Source: JBGSWC01 sp041752635 (lineage in GTDB: Bacteria > Planctomycetota > Planctomycetia > Pirellulales > Lacipirellulaceae). From it: a stretch of DNA of 64,000 nucleotides. The notes under the pieces are model-generated. The model searched no databases. It worked only from the letters and a program-made list of their open reading frames with translations, and had not been told where the DNA came from. The stretch spans positions 23,740 to 87,739 of the forward strand of contig JBGSWC010000386.1 in the NCBI GenBank assembly GCA_041752635.1. Direction: 5' to 3'. Positions 18,801 through 27,845 of this stretch are shown here, one piece after another. The translations under genes were made by a program, and so were the position numbers. How positions within the stretch are numbered: position 1 is the first letter of the stretch; each line of letters opens with the position of its first letter.

Positions 18801-21800
18801 TGCATCGAGAATTGCCGGGCTGCGATTCGGATACTAGAGCGAATGGGCGACTACTGGCAAATTCACATGGCACGCTATCAAATTGCTGCTTCGCTTTACT
18901 ATCTTGGCGACATGGAAGGTGCCGTCGACGAAGCGAAGCGAAACTACCGATCGGGCATCGAGACGGGCGATTGGCAGGCATCAGGCATCATCTTCGATGT
19001 CTGGGCCCGTGCGTCACAGGTCGCGATACCGAGCGACGCTTTTAAGGTCGAGCTAAGCCGGGAACGCAATGATGCTCAAGGTGCGTGCCAAGTGTTGCTG
19101 GCGAAGGGGGTTGCCGAGCTTCGCCAAGGCAACCACGAGCTTGCTTCGCAGACGCTCGAGGAAGCCATCGCGGTTGCCAGCGAAGCGGGCGTCGCCAACG
19201 CCTATACGTTACCACCTTATGCGTGGGCGGCGACATCGTATCGACTGAGCGCCGAACACAATACCGATGTCACTCCGCAGCGCCGCCGCGATCAACTCCG
19301 CAGCGCCGAACGCTTTGCACGCGCAGCCATTCGCCGCCGTTGGCTCTGTCGTAACGACCTGCCCCGGGCGCTGCGTGAATGTGCGATTGTGCTGGCATCG
19401 ACGGGTCGACTTCGTGCGTCGCGAACGCTGTTCGCCAAGAGCATCGCTAGTGCCGAGTCGCTGTGCGAGCGGCGTGAACTAGCGGCAACGCTTCGCGACG
19501 CGATCAAAGTCGCCGACGAGGCGGGTTGGCCAGAACTCACTCGTTACGAGACACGCCTTCGCGAACTGCAATTGCCAACCACTGGATCGAGCGATGTGAT
19601 TGCTTACTCTGATCGGCAACGCGATGAGCCGAGTTTATCACTCATCGACCGCTTCGATACCGTTCTCGACACGGGGCGTGCGATCGCCGCCTCGCTCGAT
19701 CCAGAGACGATTCACAAACAGGCGAGAAATGCCGCCCTCTACTTGCTCAGGGGCGAATACAGTGTCGTACTCAGTCGCGAAGAATGCACGACAGTCGGCG
19801 AACAACAAGCAGACATGGGCGATTCGTGTTCATTCATTACGCCCAAACTTGTGCAGCGAGCCATCGAGGCGGGCAAAGCAGTTGTGCTGGAGCAAGCGAG
19901 CGACGGTGAAGCGAATGACGTCGTGGTGAATTCAGGATCGCAATTGTGTGTCCCTGTGAATGTCCGCGGTCGCATCGAGTCGTGCCTCTATGTCACGCAC
20001 AACAGTATAAGTGGGCTATTTGGCCCCGACGAAGTGCGACTCGCCGATTTTATTGCCACCATCACGGGAGCGGCGCTCGAAAACGCCGAAGGCTTTGCCG
20101 AGCTTCAACTCCTCAACGCCACGCTGGAACAGCGCGTCGCTGATCGCACGGCGGCAGCCGAATCGCGGGCCAAAGAGTTGGCTGTTTCGAACGCGGAACT
20201 CGAGCGTACCGCCAACGAGCTGCGCGAGGCCGAAGACGAGTTGCGCGCCGCCAAACAGGCCGCTGAGCTTGCGAACGAAGCGAAGAGTCGCTTCCTCGCC
20301 ACCATGAGCCACGAAATTCGTACGCCCATGAATGGCGTCTTAGGCATGACCGAACTTGTGCTCAACACCGATTTGACGCAACAACAACATCATTACCTCG
20401 CCACGGTCAAGCAGTCGGGCAATGCACTGCTCTCGCTGTTAAACGATATTCTCGACCACTCGAAGATCGAAGCCGATCGCATGGAACTCGAGCACGTGTC
20501 GTTCGATTTCCGCGACACGATCACTGATGCCGTGCGGGTGATGGCCGTCACGGCATTTGGCAAGGGGCTCGAGCTGATTTGTCAAATCGAGTCCAATGTG
20601 CCTCGACGGGTATTTGGCGATCCGAATCGACTGCGGCAGATCATCGTTAACCTCGTGAGCAACGCGACGAAGTTTACTGCGACCGGCCATGTGATCGTCC
20701 GTGTGGCCGTTAGACAGCGCACCGCGAAGGAGGCCCGGCTGCACTTTACCGTGCAGGATACGGGTGTAGGAATCGCGCCGCACAAGTGTGCGACAATCTT
20801 CGATGCCTTTACGCAGGAAGATAGTTCGACCACTCGCAAGTATGGTGGTACCGGACTGGGACTCTCGATTTCGATGCAACTCACCAAACTGATGGGGGGC
20901 GAAATGTGGATCGAAAGCGAAGTGGGAGTCGGCAGCACATTCCAATTGGAAGTTCCGTTCGCGATCGACGATACCCCGGTGCGCATCGTCGAACAGGCGG
21001 TGCGGAGTTGTCGACAAATCCACTTGATATCTCACATCGATCAGGCCTCCGATTCCTACGCCGAGCTGCTACGCGAACAAGGATTCGCCGTTGAACAACT
21101 GGACATCAATGCGCTTGGTAGGACCGAGAAAGTCGAGTGTGTGGTGATCGACATACCTGCCGACGATAGCGCTCGCAGTGCCGCACTTCACAAGCTGCGT
21201 GCGGCTGGTCTCGACGCGAAGGTGCCAGTGGTCGCACTTTCACCGACCGGCAATATTGCCGCGATGGACGATTGCCGGCAGGCGGGAATCGAGTTGTCGG
21301 TGATGAAGCCAATCAGTACCGCCGAATTGGTGCCGGTTCTACTGACGGCGCTGAGCACATCGGACGACCTAACGGCAAGCGAGGCCGAATGCGACATCGA
21401 GGCCGGCGATTCGGGATTGACAATTCTCGTCGCCGACGACAGCCTCATCAACCGCGAAGTGGCGCAAGGGATGCTCGAACTCTCGGGACACACGGTGGTG
21501 ACAGCCGAAGATGGCGGCGATGCGCTCGAGAAGTTTGCCGACTACTCGTTCGATTGCGTGCTGATGGATATCGAAATGCCCGAAATCGACGGACTCGAAG
21601 CCACCCGCCGTATTCGCGAACTGGAACAATTGAACTCGACAGCCGCCGTGCCCATTATCGCGTTGTCGGCTCACGCCAGCGCCGACATTAACGCCGCTTG
21701 CGAAGCAGCGGGAATGAGCGGCTATTTGTCGAAGCCGATTCAACTCGGCGAACTCATGCAGTTGCTCGATAATTTGCAACCTGCGAAATCTCGCACTCCC

Positions 21801-21824
21801 TTGTTTGCACCAGCCTTGGCGTAA
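15870..21824 (+). CDS. Pseudokinase / AAA ATPase / TPR / GAF / hybrid histidine kinase
   Basis: 1984 residues from the ATG at 15870 (the frame opens at 15759). Order: protein-kinase-like domain (about 20-290); STAND-type ATPase with P-loop GESGSGKS at 347-354 and LVLLDDCQW as Walker B; TPR-like helical region (about 750-1220); GAF (about 1270-1410); coiled coil (about 1415-1470); HisKA with H1481 in MSHEIRTPMNG; HATPase with N box NLVSNATKF, DTGVGIA and GGTGLGLS; a degenerate REC; and a C-terminal REC with acceptor D1900. The kinase motif reads HRS (146-148) instead of HRD, and DFG reads DLG, so phosphotransfer by that domain is doubtful. The architecture matches the known trifunctional kinase/ATP-binding/histidine kinase family. 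The C-terminal REC could feed the Hpt at 10845. Confidence 0.9.
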   Translation: MVDQSNSEASKNHDRPDQVSRVIGGRFTLEREMPRRSGGSYFQGHDLQTGRRVVVKSWPLAALSPASAMRLEYDTRIVEAIDCTSLSRLVASGRDDDTFYMASEFVPGTLLQSRLAEGPLSLQQTLSVCRGILEALRALHEVRVLHRSVRPENIVVQRGKSDRFDVKLVDLGFAAAIDTSTSLKEQPLELAIYSSPEQAGSIDCDVSPASDLYSLGVVLFHCIAGQPPFTGQTVGSVLFKHMTEPVPRPVALGWEVPLPLEDFVQRLLRKDHRDRYQTAAAALADLDLISAAIARGEQDTSIVLGKQDRRVSLIEPAFVARREQMAVLERNMDRSAAGERVITLVEGESGSGKSRLLSETLRLASRRGYRVFCGIGASEVSLRPFRLIDGVVEGLRNEIAAQPVLAEQITELLGDRIGAVVAALPELATTLSVDVASQAAPEETGEARTIEALVRFLEVLGELDKPSLVLLDDCQWADDLTVRLLKRVAVDKNRAGESTTCLHLVLAFRSDEVAIDHPLREIETESSIQMPPLEASEIRQLAESMAGELPATIIDALTQLSAGSPFMASAVLRGLVECGALVPNNEGWTVNAIELAGVGSSNQAGAFLARRLTLLPEDTIRLLFVGAVLGKSFDLHLAQQLAEVTPDDAIRALEHARQRQLVWMRSDESECVFFHDKIRAAVLAYYPEDFRQQIHRQAAQHLITFAPKSVSEIAYHFDAGNDSGAAYSYAVEAAEQARGQYALDVAQQQYEIALRGSSSPEDRLKIMTGLGYAHMLRGRYDEAQEWFESATPLAESSFTQSELHAKLGELHFKRGDMEEAIRHFESALRSQGEKVPKWSGLATLMLVWEVVVQTLHTVLPGMFLHRVRRQPDASERLTMRLLSHLAHGCWYSRRRVLLLWSHLRNINLGERYLASDELAHAYAEHGPAMTIVGWFSRAEHYAQKSIRMRERLDDNWGRGQSLVLYGIALFAASKFDKCIENCRAAIRILERMGDYWQIHMARYQIAASLYYLGDMEGAVDEAKRNYRSGIETGDWQASGIIFDVWARASQVAIPSDAFKVELSRERNDAQGACQVLLAKGVAELRQGNHELASQTLEEAIAVASEAGVANAYTLPPYAWAATSYRLSAEHNTDVTPQRRRDQLRSAERFARAAIRRRWLCRNDLPRALRECAIVLASTGRLRASRTLFAKSIASAESLCERRELAATLRDAIKVADEAGWPELTRYETRLRELQLPTTGSSDVIAYSDRQRDEPSLSLIDRFDTVLDTGRAIAASLDPETIHKQARNAALYLLRGEYSVVLSREECTTVGEQQADMGDSCSFITPKLVQRAIEAGKAVVLEQASDGEANDVVVNSGSQLCVPVNVRGRIESCLYVTHNSISGLFGPDEVRLADFIATITGAALENAEGFAELQLLNATLEQRVADRTAAAESRAKELAVSNAELERTANELREAEDELRAAKQAAELANEAKSRFLATMSHEIRTPMNGVLGMTELVLNTDLTQQQHHYLATVKQSGNALLSLLNDILDHSKIEADRMELEHVSFDFRDTITDAVRVMAVTAFGKGLELICQIESNVPRRVFGDPNRLRQIIVNLVSNATKFTATGHVIVRVAVRQRTAKEARLHFTVQDTGVGIAPHKCATIFDAFTQEDSSTTRKYGGTGLGLSISMQLTKLMGGEMWIESEVGVGSTFQLEVPFAIDDTPVRIVEQAVRSCRQIHLISHIDQASDSYAELLREQGFAVEQLDINALGRTEKVECVVIDIPADDSARSAALHKLRAAGLDAKVPVVALSPTGNIAAMDDCRQAGIELSVMKPISTAELVPVLLTALSTSDDLTASEAECDIEAGDSGLTILVADDSLINREVAQGMLELSGHTVVTAEDGGDALEKFADYSFDCVLMDIEMPEIDGLEATRRIRELEQLNSTAAVPIIALSAHASADINAACEAAGMSGYLSKPIQLGELMQLLDNLQPAKSRTPLFAPALA

Positions 21825-21935
21825 TAAGGCTGGATCAAAGCTGCCGCTGCGATGATTCCCAATTTTTGGTCTGGCCGGAAGGCGAGATCGCTTAACTCGG
21901 AAGAAAATGAGAATTGCAACGTTGGGCGAGTAGCA

Positions 21936-22517
21936 CTAGGAAAAAGTGGTAGTAGAACGCTGATCAGGTCGTCGACGTCTCACGTTCAGTGCTGCTAGGA
22001 AAACAACAGCGAGAATTACCTGAGTCGAAGGCTCGGGAATGGGGGTGGGAGTTGAACGAGTATAGGCGAAGCTTCCGCCTCCCCCACCCATCCCCTCTCC
22101 CCATGCATCCATCCGTAAATCGATAAAGATGTCATCATCGACCAGATGCAAAACGAAGTCTTGACCTACCGAGTTGGGGGGACCGCCCACAGGCCCCGAC
22201 TTGCTGAACACATCCAGCCAAGTTCCGAAAGTGAGTGATCCTAGATCGTCGGTCGTCCCCAAGGCCCACATGGTCCCGGCGGGGCTATCGGTGCTTTGGA
22301 ATGGCTCGTTAAAGGCATTGTAGAGTCCTTGTGTGCTTCCTCGGGTTATCCACACACTATCTGTGATTCGATCCTGATTAGCCATGAGCGTGGGATCAGC
22401 GAATGCCCCTTTGGAAAAAGCAAGTGGTGGTCCACTCCAGATAGTCGAAGCACTTACGAGACTCGTTTGGAAAAAAATGGCAGTGATCACCACGGCCCGT
22501 TGAGCGATGTTCATCAT
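21936..22517 (-). CDS. PEP-CTERM secreted protein, hypothetical
   Basis: 193 residues from the ATG pair at 22517/22514. Signal peptide about residues 1-22 (ending LVSAS). No named domain; the body is beta-rich with a glycine run (GEGMGGGGGSFAY). It ends with PIPEPST, a hydrophobic segment and an arginine cluster (NVRRRRPDQR), the PEP-CTERM sorting tail. First of three neighbouring PEP-CTERM genes on this strand. An ATG at 22541 would add eight residues before the signal peptide and has no better ribosome site. Confidence 0.75.
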   Translation of the reverse strand: MMNIAQRAVVITAIFFQTSLVSASTIWSGPPLAFSKGAFADPTLMANQDRITDSVWITRGSTQGLYNAFNEPFQSTDSPAGTMWALGTTDDLGSLTFGTWLDVFSKSGPVGGPPNSVGQDFVLHLVDDDIFIDLRMDAWGEGMGGGGGSFAYTRSTPTPIPEPSTQVILAVVFLAALNVRRRRPDQRSTTTFS

Positions 22518-22586
22518 AGGGTTGTCTTCGCTAGTAAACATGTTAGTTGTAAGAGATTACGAACAGTTAACGCGGCCCAACTCAAC

Positions 22587-23192
22587 TCATTGCCGCCCCG
22601 CAGCCCGACGTCGTTGCCAGCAATGTCGTTGCCAGCAATAAAGAGCGACTATGCCGAGCCCGGAAAGTGCGAATGCCGATGGCTCGGGCACGATCTGGCC
22701 CCGTGTCGCGCCGCCCCGGAAGGCCTCGGTATGGACGTTGAGATACAACCGGTCCGCCCTCAACTCATCAAGCAGTGAGAGGGTCAGGACGGGATTATCG
22801 GAGATCTCCCACGCGCCAGTGATAGTTCCAGCTACTGCATCGATAACCAAATCGTCGGCATCATCGGTGAGCGCCGGATTCAGCGTGCCTCCTAAGGTGG
22901 GACTCCCCAACAATCCAAACACAACCGGTCCATTGAACCCTACCGGCGCGTTGTGGAAATGCAGCCCAATCACATTGTCATCCACCGACGGCGTCTGACC
23001 TCCGAGGTCAACACCGGTTAACTGAATAACGTAGCTGAGCGTCGAGTGATCCTCAGACAGCACCAAATTGGCAAAGCCCGTCGCATTGGGATCGGCACCA
23101 GCAAAGGTCGCATTGAAAAAAATTTCCTGAGCTTGCGCGGTAAATGCGAACGAACTCGCGACGAGTAATGCAAAAGGCCGTATTACTTTCAT
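22587..23192 (-). CDS. CHRD domain PEP-CTERM protein
   Basis: 201 residues, start ATG 23192 with a strong GGGGGAG ribosome site. Signal peptide 1-22 (ending AQAQ). The body matches a CHRD domain: NATGFANLVLSEDHSTLSYVIQLTGVD, GLHFHNAP and YLNVHTEAFRGGATRGQI are the family landmarks. A VPEPSAFAL sorting signal and hydrophobic helix follow. A 15-bp tandem duplication (22611-22640) doubles the CWQR segment in the basic tail. CHRD proteins are extracellular and of uncertain role. It lies 32 bases from the next PEP-CTERM gene, and the order suggests co-transcription from it. Confidence 0.85.
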   Translation of the reverse strand: MKVIRPFALLVASSFAFTAQAQEIFFNATFAGADPNATGFANLVLSEDHSTLSYVIQLTGVDLGGQTPSVDDNVIGLHFHNAPVGFNGPVVFGLLGSPTLGGTLNPALTDDADDLVIDAVAGTITGAWEISDNPVLTLSLLDELRADRLYLNVHTEAFRGGATRGQIVPEPSAFALSGLGIVALYCWQRHCWQRRRAAGRQ

Positions 23193-23224
23193 ATCAAATC
23201 TCCCCCAAGTCCAAACAGATTTAC

Positions 23225-24649
23225 TTAAATCGACCTCCAACGAGCACACGCCAACGCTGCGAGGCCAACCAGCGTAATTAACAGCGTGCCAGGTTCCGGT
23301 ACCGCAACCAAACGATAGATGGCTCCGGTCGGTAAACCGTTGTTGGTGCCGCTGGGAGCCAGAGTCGACTTCGTTGCCAAATAGACCTCGCCATTTTCGT
23401 CGAGCCCAAATGCAAGTATGTATTCGCCGATCGGATTTCCGCCGATGACATCGAGCACAATGGGGTCAGCCGGAAGCGAGGCGTTGCCGTTGAGGATATC
23501 TGGTGTCAACGCCAGTAAGGTACCGTTTGCTGGTGAGAAGTTGGTACTAAAGTCGCCAAAGATGTAAACGCCATCGAGGGCTGGCGACTCGCTGCCGCGA
23601 TAGACGACACCGCCGGTGACCGAAATGCCGATCTGAGGCAAGCCGGTACCTGGCCCTCCCCCGCTGGGCCGCGAGTATTGTGCGATGGGGTCCAGCAAAG
23701 CAGCAGGTGGATTCGGCGACACCGTGTTGTCGAAATCGAAAGTGCCTTCCTTGATCCGCCAGCCATAGTTGCCACCGGCTTCGATCAAGTCGACTTCTTC
23801 GACCAGACCTTGTCCCACATCGGCGACGATGAACTGATTGCCGTCAAAAGTAGCTCGCCACGGATTACGAAGCCCGTAAGCATAGATCTCTTCGCGCACG
23901 CCTGGGTCACCGACAAACGGATTGTCAGCGGGGATACCATACTGACCACCCGGTCCGTTGTTGCCGAGGGGATCGATCCGCAGCACTTTTCCCAAAGGTT
24001 TGGTTAAGTCCTGTGCGTTGCCAAGTCCGCCTATTGGATTGCCTGCGCCGCCGCCGGTATGCCCTGGCTCGTCATCGCCACCACCACCACCATCGCCAGT
24101 CGTAATGTACAGCATGTCATCTGGCCCGAAGGCCAGATTGCCACCATTGTGATTAAACTGCGGCTGGTTAAATGTCATCAAAATGCGTTCGGAAGCCGGG
24201 TTCGCCACATTCTGGTTGCCAGAGACCGAATACTCGGCTAAGACGCTTTGGTGGTCGATTGGATCTGCTGCCGTGCCAGGATCCATGGAGGGGGCGCTGT
24301 AGTAGACATAAAACTTGTCGCTGCCCGGTGAACCCGATTGCCCGTAATTAGGATGAAACGCCAGACCCAGAAGTCCACGCTCATCGAAACCGGTTCGTTC
24401 GGTCACCAACCGCGACTCAATGTCCAAGAACGGCGTTGCCAATAAACTGCCGTTCTGGATTACGTGAATCGTTCCCCGTTGGTCAGTGACAAACAGTCGG
24501 TTGGTCCCATCGCCAGCATTCGTAATTCCCACCGGCGAGACAATCTCGCCGACCGACACAGGCTTAAGCGCAATCGACGGCAACTGAGCCACAGCGTGCG
24601 CGGTTATGCAACATACGATCACCACAGCTAAGTCGCTCAGCCGTATCAT
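23225..24649 (-). CDS. PQQ-type sugar dehydrogenase (GSDH family) with PEP-CTERM tail
   Basis: 474 residues, ATG at 24649 with GAAGG upstream. Signal peptide about 1-22 (ending HAVAQ). The body is a six-bladed glucose/sorbosone dehydrogenase-like propeller: FDERGLLGLAFHPNY, FNHNGGNLAFGPDDMLYITTGDGG, KVLRIDP, AYGLRNPWRATFD and GGNYGW are classic family segments that hold the PQQ and calcium sites. The glycine-rich insert GGGGDDEPGHTGGG is common in planctomycete members. A VPEPGT motif and hydrophobic helix end the protein, so it is probably exported and surface-retained. Likely oxidises sugars outside the cell; substrate not predictable. Confidence 0.88.
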   Translation of the reverse strand: MIRLSDLAVVIVCCITAHAVAQLPSIALKPVSVGEIVSPVGITNAGDGTNRLFVTDQRGTIHVIQNGSLLATPFLDIESRLVTERTGFDERGLLGLAFHPNYGQSGSPGSDKFYVYYSAPSMDPGTAADPIDHQSVLAEYSVSGNQNVANPASERILMTFNQPQFNHNGGNLAFGPDDMLYITTGDGGGGGDDEPGHTGGGAGNPIGGLGNAQDLTKPLGKVLRIDPLGNNGPGGQYGIPADNPFVGDPGVREEIYAYGLRNPWRATFDGNQFIVADVGQGLVEEVDLIEAGGNYGWRIKEGTFDFDNTVSPNPPAALLDPIAQYSRPSGGGPGTGLPQIGISVTGGVVYRGSESPALDGVYIFGDFSTNFSPANGTLLALTPDILNGNASLPADPIVLDVIGGNPIGEYILAFGLDENGEVYLATKSTLAPSGTNNGLPTGAIYRLVAVPEPGTLLITLVGLAALACARWRSI

Positions 24650-24826
24650 GGGTCGCCTTCCCAAATCGTAGAGTAAGCGCAAATCTCGCAGTATTGCATT
24701 GCGAGAATCGGCCGTAAGTTTCGCCGCACAGTCGGCGTCTGCTTATACAAGTGTCACGGGCAAACAAATATATTGCAGTTTGTCCAGAAACATTTGTGGC
24801 GATGCGATTAAGAAGCGTCGAAACGC

Positions 24827-25567
24827 TTACAATGCCACCAGAAACTCAAGTGCTCGCGGCGAGTCAAAGGGCGTGACCTCGTAGAACACCAAGCCGTCTC
24901 GCTCCTCACGGAAAACGTTTAAATCGGAGCTTTCGCTTAGCACTTCGGACGCGTCCGAATGATCGGCAGTCGCTCGATCAACGAACACCATCACTGGAAT
25001 GCCGTCGACCTCGCAAAGTATAGCCGTCGTGTCGCGGCTAAGTCCGCCGGGGTAAGAAAGGCCCAGCATGCGGCTGCCGGCTGGCATCGCCAACAGGCGG
25101 AGCGGCTGGCCTTGTCGACTGGCAAACACCTGAGCAAAACGTTCGGGGTCTTCGCATTCGTAGTACGGCTCGAAACCCTGCGCTACCGTGCTGGCGTACA
25201 CTTGGGTGAGTGGAATCGGCTTGAAGAACGGCTCGGCATTTCGCTCTTGAGAAAAAACCCACGCCAGCAAAACGCCACCCACAGCCGCCGCTGCGACCCA
25301 CCAAATCCGTCCCGGAAATCGGAGCGTCCTGGGCGACGTATCGCTCACCCGGTTCACGATCGTGGCTACGTGCTCTTCCGTCGCTGGGGCGAGGGGGAAC
25401 AGTTCTCCTAAGGACCGATCGATTCGTCGTTGCAATTCAATTTCCGAGGCCAATTGTGGGTCGCACAGCAGGCGCTCCTCAAGCTCTCTCCGCTCGTGCG
25501 GCATTAAGGCGTCGTCGAGATAGTTCTCGATTATTCGCTGGTCTTCGGAATTGTTAGGAGAGTGCAT
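24827..25567 (-). CDS. Membrane anti-sigma factor-like protein
   Basis: 246 residues, start ATG 25567, overlapping the end of the sigma factor gene by 14 bases. N-terminal cytoplasmic helical part (IENYLDDALMPHERRELEERLLCDPQLASEIE) resembles the anti-sigma domain of planctomycete ECF partners. One transmembrane helix lies at about 92-110 (WWVAAAAVGGVLLAWVF). The exported C-terminal part has no named domain. It probably holds the sigma factor inactive until an envelope signal arrives. The overlap indicates translational coupling. Confidence 0.8.
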   Translation of the reverse strand: MHSPNNSEDQRIIENYLDDALMPHERRELEERLLCDPQLASEIELQRRIDRSLGELFPLAPATEEHVATIVNRVSDTSPRTLRFPGRIWWVAAAAVGGVLLAWVFSQERNAEPFFKPIPLTQVYASTVAQGFEPYYECEDPERFAQVFASRQGQPLRLLAMPAGSRMLGLSYPGGLSRDTTAILCEVDGIPVMVFVDRATADHSDASEVLSESSDLNVFREERDGLVFYEVTPFDSPRALEFLVAL

Positions 25568-26195
25568 CAGGCGTGGTGGCCTTTGAATTGGAATCGCGAT
25601 CACGAGCCATTTGCGTGAGCCCGAGCCGGCGTCGCAATTCTTGTCGACTGCGATGCACATGGCTCATGGCCGTGCCTTGTGGCAAGCCTAGTAACTCGGC
25701 AATTTCAGCATAACTCAGTTCGTGGACCACTCGAAGTAGCAAACAACAACGGGCATCGTCGGAAAGGTATTGCAATGCATCCTGCACCTCATCGGTAAAA
25801 CCAATCTGCCCGGCGAGCAACTCGCCAGAGCTCGGATCAACCGATTGTGTCTCACACGTTGCCCGATCAGCGACTTCGGAGATATCCAGCGGATCAGCGG
25901 CGTAGGTGCGTCGGCGATAAGTCTTGCGGCGCTCGTTCAAGGCACAGCGACGCACCACGCCAACCATCCAAGCTACGAACGCGTGTGGGCTGGAAAACTG
26001 TTTTGCTTTTGACACCGCAATGCCCGCAGCTTCCTGAACTATATCCTCGGCCCCCTCCTGCCGACCCAACACTCCGGCAGCAACCGCAGTTAATCGAGGG
26101 TAAGCCTGCTCGTAATGCGCAGCATATTCTACAACCGTCGAATGTGCCGACAATTTTTGGATACTTTCGGAAATTGGTTCTTGCGGACTGCTCAT
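25554..26195 (-). CDS. ECF RNA polymerase sigma factor
   Basis: 213 residues. Region 2 (about 27-95) includes the helix EGAEDIVQEAAGIAVSKAKQF and the core-binding segment AFVAWMVGVVRRCALNERRK. Region 4 (about 140-195) has the helix-turn-helix LSYAEIAELLGLPQGTAMSHVHRSRQELRRRL. It belongs to the Rhodopirellula/Verrucomicrobium-type sigma-70 group. ATG at 26195. Paired with the overlapping anti-sigma gene. Targets could be the nearby PEP-CTERM or DUF1559 genes, but nothing in the sequence proves it. Confidence 0.9.
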   Translation of the reverse strand: MSSPQEPISESIQKLSAHSTVVEYAAHYEQAYPRLTAVAAGVLGRQEGAEDIVQEAAGIAVSKAKQFSSPHAFVAWMVGVVRRCALNERRKTYRRRTYAADPLDISEVADRATCETQSVDPSSGELLAGQIGFTDEVQDALQYLSDDARCCLLLRVVHELSYAEIAELLGLPQGTAMSHVHRSRQELRRRLGLTQMARDRDSNSKATTPDALS

Positions 26196-26330
26196 TACCG
26201 CTCATCATACAGGTGTCACGAGTTTGCCGATCTATTGCAAACGCTGCGTCAATGAATCTGCTGGAGCACTCGAACAGGCAATTTCGTCACCCAATCAGTC
26301 ACTTTTTCTCTCGCCTGAACACGTTACGTG

Positions 26331-27266
26331 ATGTACGCGCCAGTAAGCAACCGTCGCCGCCGTGGTTTCACGATTGTCGAATTGTTGGTGGCAATCGCCA
26401 TCATCGGCGTCCTTGTTGGACTTTTGCTGCCAGCAGTACAGTCGGCTCGCGAGTCGGCTCGTCGCGCCGCATGTGTGAATCATCAAAAACAGCTTGCCTT
26501 AGCAATCTTGAATTTCGAGCAGGCCCACCGACGTTTGCCCCCCGGCCGCATTGGCTGTGACGACACGGGCGACACCTCGACCATCGACGTCTGTCCCCAA
26601 GGTCTTTCTGCCGATAAGAAAACTGCCGCCAGCGGGTTTGTTTCCATCCTGCCCCAACTTGAGCAACAAGCGCTGTACGATCAACTATCAGTCGAAGTCG
26701 GTGGATTGTGGAATCGGAATGTCGACGACCTGGGGTGGTATAGCGATATGGAAAAGTGCAAAGGCATAAAGCAGCAACCGACGGTGCTCCGCTGCCCAAG
26801 CGACACTTCCGAAAAGATGAGTAACGTCTACGACCCCGTAATCGCCGCGACTGGTAGCTATGCGCTGTCGCAAGGTTCTCTGGGGCCAGGCAAACCGCTT
26901 GCAGTGACAAAATACGGAAACAACGGGGCGTTCATCTACGTAAGGCAGCGAAAGCTGCGGCAACTGACCGACGGCACCTCCAACACGTTCTTGCTGGGCG
27001 AAGTCGTGCTTGCCGACACCTGGGAGTCCTCGAACACCTGGACCTATGCCTTAGCCCATGCTGATTGCCTACGGACGACAGCCAACGCTTTGAACACGCA
27101 GCCTGGTGCCGGATACACTTACGATCGACAAAACGGTGCTTTCGGGAGCCAACATCCCGGCGGCGCAAATTTCGCCTACGCCGACGGACACGTGACATTT
27201 GTCGAAGACGAAATCGACATTGCCAACTACCGAAGCATGTCAACCATTGGCGGTGGCGACCGTTGA
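26331..27266 (+). CDS. DUF1559 pseudopilin-like secreted protein
   Basis: 311 residues. The type IV pilin-like N-terminus RRGFTIVELLVAIAIIGVLVGLLLPAVQ has the G-F prepilin-peptidase site, E5 and a single hydrophobic helix, followed by RESARRAACVNHQKQLALAILNFE, the DUF1559 hallmark. The C-terminus has GGANFAYADGHVTFV, the planctomycete H-x9-DG motif. The family is found by the dozen in planctomycete genomes, and its role is unknown. GTG at 26328 immediately precedes the chosen ATG. It is divergent from the sigma/anti-sigma pair. Confidence 0.9.
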   Translation: MYAPVSNRRRRGFTIVELLVAIAIIGVLVGLLLPAVQSARESARRAACVNHQKQLALAILNFEQAHRRLPPGRIGCDDTGDTSTIDVCPQGLSADKKTAASGFVSILPQLEQQALYDQLSVEVGGLWNRNVDDLGWYSDMEKCKGIKQQPTVLRCPSDTSEKMSNVYDPVIAATGSYALSQGSLGPGKPLAVTKYGNNGAFIYVRQRKLRQLTDGTSNTFLLGEVVLADTWESSNTWTYALAHADCLRTTANALNTQPGAGYTYDRQNGAFGSQHPGGANFAYADGHVTFVEDEIDIANYRSMSTIGGGDR

Positions 27267-27845
27267 ATGCTGCTAAATTGCGCGCGGCATCTAACGCAAA
27301 TGCCGCCGGAGGCTAGCTGCGCTTAGGTCTTCTCAACCCGTGTTATCACAGGAATACAGTCTCTCCCGATTCAACAGTTTCGGGATTGCGTATCAATGGG
27401 TGAGTGCAAGCGCTTACCGCTTGGGGCGTGAAAAAAAACCGGTGGTGCCGACTCGGGCCCGCGCTACCCCACCACCACAGGCTCAGAATTGACACCAGCC
27501 TTGCTGTCATCGGGGCAGGAACGGCCCCTGTTGTTCCGAAGGCGTCGGGTCGTTCTTGGTCAGAACGCTCGTCAGATCATGCTGTGTGTCGACCCGGTGC
27601 CGTTGGCTACTGGCTCATGGCTTCAGGTAAACAAGTTCGGGCTTGTTGCATCGGGGTTATCGATACGACACGAACTCAGCAGTTTGATTTCTCATTTTTC
27701 GGTTGCAAAAGGGTGCGAAAGCGGACTGACTATGGGGTGAATCCATTCGATGCTAGGCTCTCTTCCTGCCCGATCTGCCAACGATCGGGTCGCCCTGGCA
27801 TGGGGGATGGGGGGAAGCAGCTTTGCAACACGATGGGCTGTAACG
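27267..27845. other. Intergenic gap, no gene seen
   Basis: 579 bases between the first DUF1559 gene and the HEAT-like membrane protein. Short frames on the plus strand translate to arginine/cysteine-rich text without family features. An AT-richer patch near 27670-27720 could contain the promoter for the downstream pair. Confidence 0.35.
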
